64,000 nt of DNA, from positions 124,001 to 188,000 of the forward strand of contig NZ_JABWSY010000007.1 of the NCBI RefSeq assembly GCF_013396335.1. Direction: 5' to 3'. The stretch comes from Bacillus sp. EB106-08-02-XG196 (GTDB taxonomy: Bacteria > Bacillota > Bacilli > Bacillales > Cytobacillaceae). A program made the translations under genes and the position numbers. The notes under the pieces were generated by a model that saw nothing but the letters and a program-made list of their open reading frames with translations, made no database searches and had not been told where the DNA came from. Below are positions 35,121 through 43,823 of the stretch, piece after piece. Within the stretch, counting starts at the first letter, position 1, and every line of letters begins with the position of its first letter.

Positions 35121-35717
35121 ATGAAAATAGATAACTCGCTTCCATTAGAATATAGTACCGAAGAAAACAGTTTAAAAATCTTAGGATTTTGGATCTTCCT
35201 TGGTGCCGAAATTATGCTTTTCGCTACCCTTTTCGCTACCTATTTCACTTTAGAGAATAGAACGGGAAGCGGACCAACTGGTGAAGAGATTTTCCAAATT
35301 ACTCCTGTTTTATTTGAAACAATCCTTCTATTAACTAGTAGTTTTACTGTTGGACTTGGGATTCATGCGATGCGTATCGGGAAACAAAAAGCGATGATTA
35401 CCTTCTTCTCCCTTACACTTCTTCTTGGTCTTGCCTTTTTAGGAGTGGAGATTTTTGAGTTTGTTACCTATGTACATGAAGGTGCAGGATTACAAACCAG
35501 CGCATATACAGCTGCCCTGTTAACCACACTTGGAACACATGGAGCACACGTTACACTTGGATTTTTCTGGGGATTATTTATTATCCTGCAGATTAAAAAA
35601 CGTGGATTAACTCCACAAACAACCAATAAAGCATTTATCTTCTCACTTTATTGGCATTTCCTAGATGTTGTTTGGATTTTCATCTTCAGCTTCATCTATT
35701 TGAAAGGAATGATGTAA
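35121..35717 (+). CDS. qoxC: cytochrome aa3 quinol oxidase subunit III
   Basis: A 198-residue protein of five membrane helices with FWIFLGAEIMLFATLFATY, GTHGAHVTLGFFWG and the C-terminal YWHFLDVVWIFIFSF, all signatures of subunit III. It lies three bases after qoxB with GAGGTG ahead of its ATG. Confidence 0.96.
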   Translation: MKIDNSLPLEYSTEENSLKILGFWIFLGAEIMLFATLFATYFTLENRTGSGPTGEEIFQITPVLFETILLLTSSFTVGLGIHAMRIGKQKAMITFFSLTLLLGLAFLGVEIFEFVTYVHEGAGLQTSAYTAALLTTLGTHGAHVTLGFFWGLFIILQIKKRGLTPQTTNKAFIFSLYWHFLDVVWIFIFSFIYLKGMM

Positions 35718-35718
35718 T

Positions 35719-36000
35719 ATGAGCCAATTATTTCCGATGAAGCAGGTACTTGGTTTTGTATTTTCTTTACTCCTTACAACCGTAGCACTTGCGGTATATT
35801 TCTTAGATATGTCATTTGCAGCAGGAATGACAATCTTACTTGTTACAGCATTTATCCAAGCAGGACTTCAACTAGTTGTTTTTATGCATGCTGGGGAAAC
35901 AAAGGATAAAGGTGCAATTTACACAAATGTATTTTACGGTTTGATCATAGCACTTGTAACAGTGTTTGGAACGTTACTCGCGATGATTTGGGATATGTAA
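35719..36000 (+). CDS. qoxD: cytochrome aa3 quinol oxidase subunit IV
   Basis: A 93-residue protein with three membrane helices and the subunit IV motif AFIQAGLQLVVFMHAGE. It follows qoxC after one base and ends the qox operon at a bidirectional terminator. Confidence 0.95.
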   Translation: MSQLFPMKQVLGFVFSLLLTTVALAVYFLDMSFAAGMTILLVTAFIQAGLQLVVFMHAGETKDKGAIYTNVFYGLIIALVTVFGTLLAMIWDM

Positions 36001-36005
36001 TTGAA

Positions 36006-36041
36006 AAAGGAGTACCTATTGAATAGGTGCTCCTTTTTTTG
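36006..36041. terminator. bidirectional terminator between qoxD and the small membrane gene
   Basis: GGAGTACCTAT / ATAGGTGCTCC stem with one T-G pair, then seven T residues. It ends qox; the stop of the convergent gene at 36016 lies within the stem. Confidence 0.85.
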
Positions 36042-36279
36042 ATTTAACTGGACCTACTTTCGTCCCTATATATGATTTTTCTAACATTTCATCTGTTACG
36101 ACTAAAAACACACCAATCAGAAAAATAAATACGGCACCAACTGATGTTCCAATTCCAATTGGAACCAAAATATTGTAACCGGTTACAAATATCCCGGCAA
36201 TAAATGCCAAAATACCCATAGTTAGAACAGTTAGGCCGACATACGTTACAGCATTAAGGAATTTCTCTCTACTTTTCAT
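36016..36279 (-). CDS. small two-helix membrane protein of unknown function
   Basis: At 87 residues it has two hydrophobic helices (about 10-32 and 38-61) separated by a short loop and a lysine-rich tail (KVGPVKSKKGAPIQ). GAAAGGGGATACGTTGTT precedes the ATG. It is convergent with qoxD. I do not recognise a family. Confidence 0.7.
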   Translation of the reverse strand: MKSREKFLNAVTYVGLTVLTMGILAFIAGIFVTGYNILVPIGIGTSVGAVFIFLIGVFLVVTDEMLEKSYIGTKVGPVKSKKGAPIQ

Positions 36280-36369
36280 AACAACGTATCCCCTTTCTAT
36301 ATATTAATTATTGACCGCGTTCACAAAATTGTCAAACTTTTTTTTAAGAATCGATACTCTATTCTTGAC

Positions 36370-36413
36370 ATAGCAAAACAAGCAATTCCCCAATTAGGCG
36401 GAATTACTTGTTT
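36370..36413 (-). terminator. terminator-like hairpin after the CorC/HlyC gene
   Basis: AAACAAGTAATTCC pairs with GGAATTGCTTGTTTT on the minus strand around a ten-base loop, ending in T residues. It overlaps the gene's stop codon. Confidence 0.65.
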
Positions 36414-37731
36414 AGATTTTTTCTTCTGCTGTAAAAACCTTCTTCGCTTCTATTAATAAAATATGATGTCCTTCAATTTCCTTAACGGTGAAGATGACCC
36501 CTTCCTCTTCAATCTCGTCACCCTTTTTAGCATCAAAATTCCGTGTCAGAAACCAGCCGCCTATCGTATCCATTTCATCATCTGATAAATTGGTCCCTAA
36601 AAGATCATTCACTTCATTAACCAATACTTTTGCATTGAAACAATAATGATCTGGACCGAGTTTCCTAATTTCCGCAACTTCATCAGTATCGTATTCATCA
36701 CGGATTTCACCGACAATTTCTTCTAAAATATCCTCAACGGTTACCAATCCCGAAGTCCCGCCATATTCATCAAGGAGAATGGCCATATGTGAACGTTCTT
36801 TTTGCATTTTCACCAGTAAGTCATGAATGGGAATCGATTCAATGACGCGAATAACTGGTTTTAACATAGGTTGTAAGGTAGTATCCTTTAGGATTTCTTC
36901 TTTTTTAATCTCTTCCGTTAAAATTTCTTTTATATTTATAAGTCCTAATATATTATCCTTATCCCCATCAACTACAACAGGGTAACGTGTATATTTTTCT
37001 CTCTTTATGACTTCCCTAACTGTTTCAACACTATCATTCATATTTAAGGTAACCATTTCTGTCCTAGGAACCATGATCTCTTTTGCAATTCTTTCATCAA
37101 ACTCAAATATATTGTTCACGTACTCCAGTTCGCTTTTGTTAATTTCGCCGCTTTCATAGCTTTCTGACAGCAGTATTCGCAATTCCTCCTCTGAAAGTCC
37201 TAATTCATTTTCAGAGACCGATTTGAACCCAAACCAGCCAACAAGTACCCGAGCTGAATTATTTAATACCCAAATGAATGGGTACATAAGCTTATAAAAC
37301 CAAATCAAAGGTTTGGATGTCGCAAGAGTAATCTGTTCTGCTCTTTGGATCGCTATTGTTTTCGGAGCTAACTCTCCAATAACTACATGTAAGAATGTTA
37401 CAGAAGCAAATGCCAAACCGAACGATAAAATATGAGATACTGCCTCATTTAATTCCAGCCGCTTAAATAACGGATACAATAAGCTCTCAACTGTGGGTTC
37501 TCCCAGCCAGCCCAGCCCTAAAGCTGTAACGGTTATACCAAGCTGGCAGGCTGATAAATATTCATCCAGGTGTGTAGTCACATGTTTGGCAGCTTCTGCC
37601 CCTTTTCTGCCTTCTGCAATTAATTGTTCAATTCTCGATCCCCTTACTTTCACGATAGCAAATTCCGTCGCAACAAAAAATCCAGTCAACGCAATTAATA
37701 TTGCAATTAAAAGAAGATTTATGATTGTCAA
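36412..37731 (-). CDS. CorC/HlyC family membrane protein (DUF21-CBS-CorC)
   Basis: The 439-residue protein has an N-terminal DUF21 (CNNM) domain of about four helices (1-200), two CBS domains (about 215-335, with [12 protein letters not shown] and [23 protein letters not shown]) and a C-terminal transporter-associated CorC_HlyC domain. Family members are Mg or Co efflux proteins, and several protect against Mg excess; B. subtilis MpfA is in this group. It starts at a TTG with AAGGTCAGCGA ahead. Confidence 0.9.
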   Translation of the reverse strand: MTIINLLLIAILIALTGFFVATEFAIVKVRGSRIEQLIAEGRKGAEAAKHVTTHLDEYLSACQLGITVTALGLGWLGEPTVESLLYPLFKRLELNEAVSHILSFGLAFASVTFLHVVIGELAPKTIAIQRAEQITLATSKPLIWFYKLMYPFIWVLNNSARVLVGWFGFKSVSENELGLSEEELRILLSESYESGEINKSELEYVNNIFEFDERIAKEIMVPRTEMVTLNMNDSVETVREVIKREKYTRYPVVVDGDKDNILGLINIKEILTEEIKKEEILKDTTLQPMLKPVIRVIESIPIHDLLVKMQKERSHMAILLDEYGGTSGLVTVEDILEEIVGEIRDEYDTDEVAEIRKLGPDHYCFNAKVLVNEVNDLLGTNLSDDEMDTIGGWFLTRNFDAKKGDEIEEEGVIFTVKEIEGHHILLIEAKKVFTAEEKI

Positions 37732-37817
37732 TCGCTGACCTTACATGGTGTAAGGCTTACACCTCCATAATAAATGTATGTATACGTTTATTCATACCCA
37801 TAATCAGCTCTTTTTAC

Positions 37818-37858
37818 TGAAAGGAAGCTGCAATCGATTGAATGCAGCTTCCTTTCAA
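37818..37858 (-). terminator. long hairpin between TerC-family and CorC-family genes
   Basis: A 13-bp perfect stem AAAGGAAGCTGCA / TGCAGCTTCCTTT with a ten-base loop. The U tract is weak on both strands, so it may be a terminator for the TerC gene or only an mRNA end structure. Confidence 0.5.
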
Positions 37859-37895
37859 ATCTTAGTATTATAAGTTTTCCTTTATTGATAGTAAA

Positions 37896-38684
37896 TTATG
37901 AGGCTTTTGTATCTAATTTTGCTTTTTCTACAACTTGATCCTTTGATAAGAACCAGCCTGCTGCAGCAATTCCCACTAACACTGCGTAAAACGTTAGTTT
38001 CCATTCGGTTGAATGGGCAAATTCTTCACTTAATACCGCAAGCGACGGATGTGAAAGTGTGTACACGGCAAGCTTTACACCTACCCAGCCAACAATACCG
38101 AATGCTGCAATTTCTAATCCAGGTCTTCTTTCTAACAGCTTAACAAATTGATTAGCAGCAAAACGCATAATCACTAGACCAATAATCCCACCAGCAAAAA
38201 TAACTAAGAACTTTCCACCATCTAGACCCCCGATATTAGGAAGCGGTGTTTCTGGCAGCACAACTGCAAGTGCTACTGCAGCTAAGATGGAATCGACCGC
38301 AAAGGCAATATCTGCTAATTCTACCTTAAAGACAGTTGTCCAAAATCCACTTTGCTTAGCAGATTTCTCTTCCTGTTTATTTTCTGCTTTTCCATTAATA
38401 GCTACTTTACGGACAATATGATTAATCGCCATAAATAACAGATAAAGGGCTCCGATCGCTTGAACCTGCCATACATCCACTAGGAAAGAAATAACAAATA
38501 ATGAAACAAATCGGAACACAAACGCACCAGCTAAACCATAAAACAAAGCTTTCTTTCGATCTTCTTCAGGCAGATTTTTAACCATGATTGCAAGTACTAA
38601 GGCATTGTCTGCTGCTAATAATCCTTCCAGTGCCACTAACACCAACAATACCCATCCATATTCCAGCAATAGAGAAAAGTCCAT
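37896..38684 (-). CDS. TerC-family membrane protein (YkoY/MeeY-like), Mn-riboswitch controlled
   Basis: The 262-residue protein has seven or so helices with the TerC signature EGLLAADNALVLAIMV and KVELADIAFAVDSILAAVAL, whose acidic residues within membrane helices suggest metal transport. B. subtilis relatives YkoY and YceF export Mn and help metalate secreted enzymes. The ATG at 38684 has AGGAGG eight bases ahead. The gene is preceded by a yybP-ykoY leader, which strongly supports a Mn role. Confidence 0.92.
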   Translation of the reverse strand: MDFSLLLEYGWVLLVLVALEGLLAADNALVLAIMVKNLPEEDRKKALFYGLAGAFVFRFVSLFVISFLVDVWQVQAIGALYLLFMAINHIVRKVAINGKAENKQEEKSAKQSGFWTTVFKVELADIAFAVDSILAAVALAVVLPETPLPNIGGLDGGKFLVIFAGGIIGLVIMRFAANQFVKLLERRPGLEIAAFGIVGWVGVKLAVYTLSHPSLAVLSEEFAHSTEWKLTFYAVLVGIAAAGWFLSKDQVVEKAKLDTKAS

Positions 38685-38736
38685 CAATAAGTCCTCCTAA
38701 TAAGTAAGTTTTTTCCAAAATATCCCTTTCACTGCA

Positions 38737-38793
38737 ATAAAAAAGCCTTTACCCTGGGCAAAAGCTGCAATTCGCTTTTACCCCGGTAAAGGC
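38737..38793 (-). terminator. second terminator in the Mn-riboswitch leader
   Basis: On the minus strand GCCTTTACC (38793-38785) pairs with GGTAAAGGC (38753-38745), with an inner helix GTAAAAGC / GCTTTTGC, then TTTTTTATTG. It lies between the first terminator and the gene. Confidence 0.75.
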
Positions 38794-38799
38794 CACAAA

Positions 38800-38839
38800 A
38801 ATACAAAAAGACCTTTACCGTTTGTGCAGTAAAGGTCTT
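38800..38839 (-). terminator. first terminator of the Mn riboswitch
   Basis: AGACCTTTAC pairs with GTAAAGGTCT around a ten-base loop, followed by TTTTTG. The 5' strand also forms the 3' side of aptamer helix P1, so metal binding should prevent this terminator. Confidence 0.85.
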
Positions 38840-38924
38840 GCTAACAACATCACGTTGCCAATAAAGCCGGAGAAAATTACTTCTCGGAATGACGACTTTA
38901 TTGTCCAGCTACTCCCCTTTAAAA
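38829..38924 (-). promoter_or_regulatory. yybP-ykoY manganese riboswitch
   Basis: On the minus strand the class signatures occur in order: AAAGGGGAGTAGC, CAATAAAGTCGTCATTCCGAG, CTCCGGCTTTATTGGCAACG, and GTTAGCAAGACCTTTAC. P1 pairs AAAGG (38919-38915) with CCTTT (38835-38831). This class senses Mn(II) and normally turns export genes on. Confidence 0.93.
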
Positions 38925-39094
38925 GGAAATATTTTATTACTAATACTATATGATAGAACCGACAAATCGTCAATACCAAAATATAGCTTTTGCCATAAAC
39001 TCCAGAACTAATAGGAAATACTTTACATTTCTTCAAATGTAACCGTAAAATAATAAATAATTACCAATTCTTTTAGGAGGACATACTAACCAAA

Positions 39095-39112
39095 ATGTTT
39101 AAAAGGATGTGA
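39095..39112 (+). CDS. possible five-codon leader peptide before the class B PBP gene
   Basis: AGGAGG at 39076-39081 is followed after 13 bases by ATG TTT AAA AGG ATG TGA. The PBP TTG start lies six bases after this stop, so the mini-frame may load ribosomes for it. It could equally be chance. Confidence 0.3.
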   Translation: MFKRM

Positions 39113-39118
39113 AATAAT

Positions 39119-41188
39119 TTGGAAAAAAAGAAAAAGAAGAGATCACATTTTCCTTTCCGCCTCAATTTGCTATTTTTCAGTGTTTTTTTGTTATTTTCCA
39201 TCCTAATTTTGCGCCTGGGATTTGTTCAAATCGTATACGGGGAAAATTTCAAACGTGAGTTGGAAAGAAAAGAAGATATTACGATCAACAACCCTGTACC
39301 TCGGGGGAAAATGTTTGACAGTAATTACCGAGTCATCGTTGACAATGTTCCAAAACGCGCGATTACATACACAAACATGGGAGCCAGTCAGAAAGAGATG
39401 CTGGATACCGCTGAAAACTTAGCAAAATTAATTGTTAAAAATTTTGATAAAATGACGCAACGGGAAAAAAGGGATCTTTGGATCCTCAAAAATCCGGAAA
39501 AAGCGGATGCAAAAATCACCAAAAAAGAATTAGATTTATTTAAAGCAAAAAAATTAAAAGATAATGATTTATATAAATTAAAGATTGAAAGAATCACGGA
39601 AAATGAAATAAGTCAATTAACGCCAGAGGAGCTAGAAGTCTGGTCCATTTATCTTGAATTTTCGAGCGGTTATAAATTCACCCCGCAAATTGTCAAAAAT
39701 GAAGATGTCACACCTGAGGAATTTGCGATTGTGAGTGAAAATCTACAATCCCTTCCAGGAGTTGACACCACAACAGACTGGGATAGGTCCTATGCCTTTG
39801 ATCAAACATTAAAATCAATCCTGGGGAACGTAACGAAAACCGAGGAAGGTCTGCCTGCAGACCGACTAGATCATTTCTTATCATTAGGGTACAACCGTAA
39901 TGACAGAGTTGGAAAAAGCCAGCTTGAACTGCAATACGAAGATGTACTCCATGGACACAAATCAAAGGTTAAAACGATAACAGATAAGCAAGGGAATGTC
40001 ATTGAAACCGAAGTGGTTTCGGATGGAAAAAGAGGCAAGGACCTCGTCCTTACCGTCGATATGGATTTACAAAAAGCTGTAGAAAAAATCATTGAAGAAG
40101 AGCTCTGGGGATTGAAAAATACGCCTAATACCTCTCTCTTGGATCGCGCGTATGTCGTGTTAATGGATCCGAATAATGGGGCCGTTTTAACAATGGCAGG
40201 AAAAAGAATCGTGAAAAATCCTGAGACCGGAAAATTAGAAATGCAGGACGATGCACTAGGTACCATTACGACTACCTACAATGTAGGTTCTGCTGTGAAG
40301 GGTGCAACGATTTTAACTGGTTTTAAACAAGGTGTTATTAAACCAGGCACTCGAATAAATGACACAGGAATTAAAATCAAGGACACTCCACTGAAAAAGT
40401 CTTATTCCTATTTAGGAACGCTGAATGATGTCGATGCGTTAAAACTATCGTCAAACGTTTATATGTTCCATACTGCCATTAGAATTGGTAAAGGAAATTA
40501 CCAATTTGAGCAGCCTTTAAGCCTTGCTCCAAATACGGTTGACATCATCCGAATTTCTTTTGCAAGCTTTGGACTTGGTTCTAGGACAGGTATTGATCTG
40601 CCAAATGAATCTAGTGGACTAAAAGGGCCAAGCCGACTCCCTGGTCATATAATGGACTTAGTTATTGGACAATATGATACGTATTCTCCAATGCAGTTAG
40701 CACAATATATTTCAACCATTGCAAATGGCGGAAAAAGGATGAAACCGCATATTGTAAAGGAAATACGAGAGCCTATCGATAATCATACAGATGAAATTGG
40801 TCCTGTTTTTCAAGAAATTAAACCAACTGTCCTTAATACGATCGATGCTGAACCTCCGGGGATGGACCGGGTTCAATTAGGCTTCAAGAAAGTATTCCAG
40901 GAGCCAGGGGGAACAGCATATAAACGTTTTACCGGCGTCTCCTACTCTCCTGCAGGAAAAACTGGTACGGCGGAGGCATTTTATGATGGACCATTACGCG
41001 CTAATTTCGGTAAGGAGCCTCCTCCGGTTATGAATTTAAGCTTAGTTACTTATGCACCGAGCGCTAATCCTGAAGTGGCAATGGCTGTGATTGTCCCTTG
41101 GGCCTACCAAGGAACCACCGATAACGGAGCAAACTTTCTTATCGGTCGAAGAGTGATGGATACTTACTTTTCCATGAAGAACAATTAA
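39119..41188 (+). CDS. class B penicillin-binding protein (PbpA/PbpH-like elongasome transpeptidase)
   Basis: At 689 residues it has a membrane anchor (about 15-40), a dimerisation/pedestal domain starting near NNPVPRGKMFDSN, and a transpeptidase domain with Ser391 in SAVK, SSN at 444-446 and KTG at 614-616. Length and the long insertion (about 100-300) match PBP2A/PbpH, which cross-link side-wall peptidoglycan with RodA. The start is a TTG, the only start codon after an in-frame TGA at 39110, with AAAAGGATGTG ahead. No rodA is adjacent. Confidence 0.92.
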   Translation: MEKKKKKRSHFPFRLNLLFFSVFLLFSILILRLGFVQIVYGENFKRELERKEDITINNPVPRGKMFDSNYRVIVDNVPKRAITYTNMGASQKEMLDTAENLAKLIVKNFDKMTQREKRDLWILKNPEKADAKITKKELDLFKAKKLKDNDLYKLKIERITENEISQLTPEELEVWSIYLEFSSGYKFTPQIVKNEDVTPEEFAIVSENLQSLPGVDTTTDWDRSYAFDQTLKSILGNVTKTEEGLPADRLDHFLSLGYNRNDRVGKSQLELQYEDVLHGHKSKVKTITDKQGNVIETEVVSDGKRGKDLVLTVDMDLQKAVEKIIEEELWGLKNTPNTSLLDRAYVVLMDPNNGAVLTMAGKRIVKNPETGKLEMQDDALGTITTTYNVGSAVKGATILTGFKQGVIKPGTRINDTGIKIKDTPLKKSYSYLGTLNDVDALKLSSNVYMFHTAIRIGKGNYQFEQPLSLAPNTVDIIRISFASFGLGSRTGIDLPNESSGLKGPSRLPGHIMDLVIGQYDTYSPMQLAQYISTIANGGKRMKPHIVKEIREPIDNHTDEIGPVFQEIKPTVLNTIDAEPPGMDRVQLGFKKVFQEPGGTAYKRFTGVSYSPAGKTGTAEAFYDGPLRANFGKEPPPVMNLSLVTYAPSANPEVAMAVIVPWAYQGTTDNGANFLIGRRVMDTYFSMKNN

Positions 41189-41193
41189 TTAGA

Positions 41194-41231
41194 AAAAGGC
41201 GTCTGGTATTTTTTAACCAGACGCCTTTTTC
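41194..41231. terminator. bidirectional terminator
   Basis: GGCGTCTGGT / ACCAGACGCC with an eight-base loop and T runs on both strands, between the convergent PBP and hemolysin III genes. Confidence 0.9.
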
Positions 41232-41234
41232 AAT

Positions 41235-41885
41235 TCACAATTTAATTGGTAATACATAAAACAATACGCAGAAAAAGTGAAGCACAGTTGCTGCGATTAC
41301 AAAGAGGTGCCAGATTGCGTGGTGGTAGCGGAACCCGCGCCAAACATAAAAAATTGCCCCAAAGGTATAGAGAAGACCGCCAATCATTAATAATGTCATC
41401 CCTTCGGAGGGAAGCTTGGCCGCTAGTGGATTCCACACGAAAACCATCATCCACCCCATGACAACGTAAAGAATGGTGGATGTAAATAAGTATTTTTTTG
41501 TAAAAAAACACTTGAATACCGTCCCGGCAATTGCGAGTCCCCAAACGATACCGAACAATGACCAGCCTAAAGGACCTCTAATTACAATGAGCAGAAATGG
41601 TGTATAAGTTCCAGCAATATAAAAGTAGATAGAGGAATGGTCAAAGATTTCAAATATGTCTTTTGCTTTACCTTCAGGAAAACTATGTACCAAAGTTGAT
41701 GACATATACAAAATGAACATGGAGGCTCCATAAATCGTAAAGCTAACAATGTGCCATGCCGTTCCGTAGAGTGTGGAAAAGACAATTAATATGACCAAAG
41801 CAGCAATACTAAGCATGGCACCAATTCCGTGCGTAATCGAATTGGCAACTTCCTCTTTCCGTGAAAATACATGTGTGTTTGCCAT
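41235..41885 (-). CDS. hemolysin III / TrhA family membrane protein
   Basis: A 216-residue, seven-helix PAQR-like protein with EEVANSITHGIGA, YMSSTLVHSF, FDHSSIYFYIAGTYTP and RYHHAIWHLFVIAATVLHFF; the conserved Asp and histidines form a predicted zinc site. In Bacillus such proteins influence membrane fluidity and energetics rather than true haemolysis. It lies 17 bases after a small cysteine protein gene, so probably co-transcribed. Confidence 0.92.
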   Translation of the reverse strand: MANTHVFSRKEEVANSITHGIGAMLSIAALVILIVFSTLYGTAWHIVSFTIYGASMFILYMSSTLVHSFPEGKAKDIFEIFDHSSIYFYIAGTYTPFLLIVIRGPLGWSLFGIVWGLAIAGTVFKCFFTKKYLFTSTILYVVMGWMMVFVWNPLAAKLPSEGMTLLMIGGLLYTFGAIFYVWRGFRYHHAIWHLFVIAATVLHFFCVLFYVLPIKL

Positions 41886-41902
41886 TTCTCAAAGCTCCTT
41901 TT

Positions 41903-42079
41903 TTAACTCTTCTTCAATTTCTTCATTAAGTCTATTATGCTCTTTTTTGGACTCCAACAGTTAAATTTATAATTAGTTTTGGTTTCAAACCCTAAACGAC
42001 TGCAGTAATAAATCATACCATCTGATTTTCTTTCCGCTTTAAAATGCCTGCAGGTGGCGCAGAAATGGAAGTCTTTCAT
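41903..42079 (-). CDS. small four-cysteine protein of unknown function
   Basis: A 58-residue protein with FCATCRHF near the N-terminus, YYCSRLG in the middle and FNCWSPK, giving a CxxC-C-C arrangement that could bind zinc. The ATG at 42079, after GGAGGGGAATATA, is preferred over an upstream in-frame start. It precedes the hemolysin III gene in the same direction. Confidence 0.72.
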   Translation of the reverse strand: MKDFHFCATCRHFKAERKSDGMIYYCSRLGFETKTNYKFNCWSPKKSIIDLMKKLKKS

Positions 42080-42213
42080 TATATTCCCCTCCACAGATTT
42101 ACCAATCTATTAATTATTCATTCATAGTTTGTTCATATTTTTTCGTTAAGATAAATTACAGGTTCAGTAACAGGACCAATCCTCCCCCCTTTTATTTTAT
42201 AGATTCTTTACCC

Positions 42214-42247
42214 ATACCCGGCAATTTGCCGGGTAAATTTTTTAAAA
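42214..42247 (+). terminator. hairpin with plus-strand T run
   Basis: ACCCGGCAA / TTGCCGGGT followed by AAATTTTTT on the plus strand. No rightward gene lies to the left, and the leftward exporter gene ends inside its T tract, so its role is unclear. Confidence 0.45.
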
Positions 42248-42847
42248 CGAAAACACTAGGTATACCGCTGTTCCCCACATGATTACAGCAGATATTTTGT
42301 TTAACGTGTTAATGAATTGTCCCGTTTGATCAAGTTTTCCTACCAATCTGCCAACGACGGATAATCCAAAAAACCATAACCAAGAAACGAAAATACATAC
42401 CATAGTAAAGACTGCCTTTTCTATTCCTGTGTACGCTATTGAACTTGTTCCGATTACTCCAATTGTATCCATTATGGCATGTGGATTTAACAATGAAACA
42501 GACGCAGCAAAGGTAATTTGTTTTTGCGCTGTAAATAGTTGACCACTATTCTCCTCTGTACTAGGTTTACTTTTCCATGTTACATAGCCCATATATACTA
42601 AAAAAGCAATCCCAATTACACTCAATGCTGTTTTTAAAAAGTTGATTTCTAAGACAACTGCGGAAATTCCTAAAACAGCCAACGAAATTAAGAGTGTATC
42701 ACAAAGTGCAGCTGTTAAAACCACTGGTAATGCATTAGTCCATTTTGGCTGTAAGGCACCCTGATTAAATACAAATACATTTTGTACCCCTAAAGGTAAA
42801 ATCAGTCCGAAGGCTAAAATAAATCCATGAATGGCAGCACTTATCAT
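42242..42847 (-). CDS. LysE/ArgO family amino-acid exporter
   Basis: A 201-residue protein with five or six helices, opening FILAFGLILPLGVQNVFVFNQG and containing SLLNPHAIMDTIGVIG, the two family signatures. Members export lysine, arginine or other amino acids. The ATG at 42847, preceded by AGGAGAGACAGG, fits better than the frame's first start at 42865. Confidence 0.88.
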   Translation of the reverse strand: MISAAIHGFILAFGLILPLGVQNVFVFNQGALQPKWTNALPVVLTAALCDTLLISLAVLGISAVVLEINFLKTALSVIGIAFLVYMGYVTWKSKPSTEENSGQLFTAQKQITFAASVSLLNPHAIMDTIGVIGTSSIAYTGIEKAVFTMVCIFVSWLWFFGLSVVGRLVGKLDQTGQFINTLNKISAVIMWGTAVYLVFSF

Positions 42848-42915
42848 CCTGTCTCTCCTAAACATAATAATACTCGCTGTCTACTAAATGAGCAGACAGC
42901 CTTTTTGACGATACA

Positions 42916-43359
42916 TTATATTTTTCTTTGCATAAAAATCTCTGGGTCATCGAGTGTCTGAAAACCGTATTGTTCATAAAGACCATGGGCATCGAAAGTA
43001 CATAACATCATTTTCCGAACGTCTTTTAGTTCGGATTGCTCCACCATCGTTTCCACCATCCATTTCGATAAGCCTCTTCCCCTATATTCAGGAAGGACAA
43101 ATACATCCATAATCCAAGCGAATCTTACAAAATCAGTTACCGCCCGGACAAAACCAATTTGCTTTGCATCCCCTTTTGCAGGATCTCCCTCATACATTCC
43201 AAAGCAAATCGAGGATTTCTCTATCGATTTCTTTACTTTTTCAATCGTAATACCTTTGGCCCAGTAAGAATCAACACTTAAAAAATGGTGAATCACATCA
43301 GTATCAAGATATTGCTTATCTGTACTAATAGTAAAACCAGCCTTTTCCCAACTAGACAT
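42916..43359 (-). CDS. GNAT family N-acetyltransferase
   Basis: A 147-residue GNAT protein with the acetyl-CoA-binding VLPEYRGRGLSKWM (Q/RxxGxG/A motif) and a C-terminal CTFDAHGLYEQYGFQ. The acceptor is unknown. GGTGATGGAAG precedes the ATG. Confidence 0.88.
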   Translation of the reverse strand: MSSWEKAGFTISTDKQYLDTDVIHHFLSVDSYWAKGITIEKVKKSIEKSSICFGMYEGDPAKGDAKQIGFVRAVTDFVRFAWIMDVFVLPEYRGRGLSKWMVETMVEQSELKDVRKMMLCTFDAHGLYEQYGFQTLDDPEIFMQRKI

Positions 43360-43475
43360 CTTCCATCACCTTCCATAAATTAGGGATAAACTACTATCTT
43401 GTTGTATCTGAAGTATACTTCCTTCCTTGCCTGTCAATAACAATACCAAACACTAGAAGAAAGAGGTGTCATGGC

Positions 43476-43823
43476 ATGAAGGGAATCTATTTTATTAATG
43501 ATAGGATAAGATTAAATGGGCTTTCGAAGGAAGAAAGCTTTAAACTCCAAGAACAATCTATATTACCTTACATTCAACAGCATAAAATCGAAGTCGTTAA
43601 GTTAAATCCATACCAACTTTATGACTACTACACGATTCCACACGCGCTGTTACATGATCTAAAAAAGCATAAAAACTATCTTGATTGTTTGGTTCAGTAC
43701 TCTCCTTTCGTGATGGAAGATTTTATTAATTCGTATCCAGCACGATGGTTCATTTTAAAAAGCTTCTTTAAAGAAGTCATTACAATTGAAGAAAAAGACC
43801 TCCCAGTAAAATACATTGTTTAG
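43476..43823 (+). CDS. hypothetical protein
   Basis: A 115-residue protein with no membrane segment and no motif I recognise; it is rich in Tyr, Lys and Ile (YQLYDYYTIPHALLHDLKK). GAGGTG before the ATG supports expression. Its last codons overlap the stop of the convergent TVP38 gene by four bases. Confidence 0.7.
   Translation: MKGIYFINDRIRLNGLSKEESFKLQEQSILPYIQQHKIEVVKLNPYQLYDYYTIPHALLHDLKKHKNYLDCLVQYSPFVMEDFINSYPARWFILKSFFKEVITIEEKDLPVKYIV

Noticed and set aside
37493-37738. Plus-strand 81-residue frame opposite the CorC/HlyC gene
   Set aside because: Antisense shadow of a well-supported gene.
42875-42908. Hairpin GCTGTCT/AGACAGC as terminator of the GNAT gene
   Set aside because: The T run lies on the plus strand, the wrong side for the leftward gene, so I did not call it.
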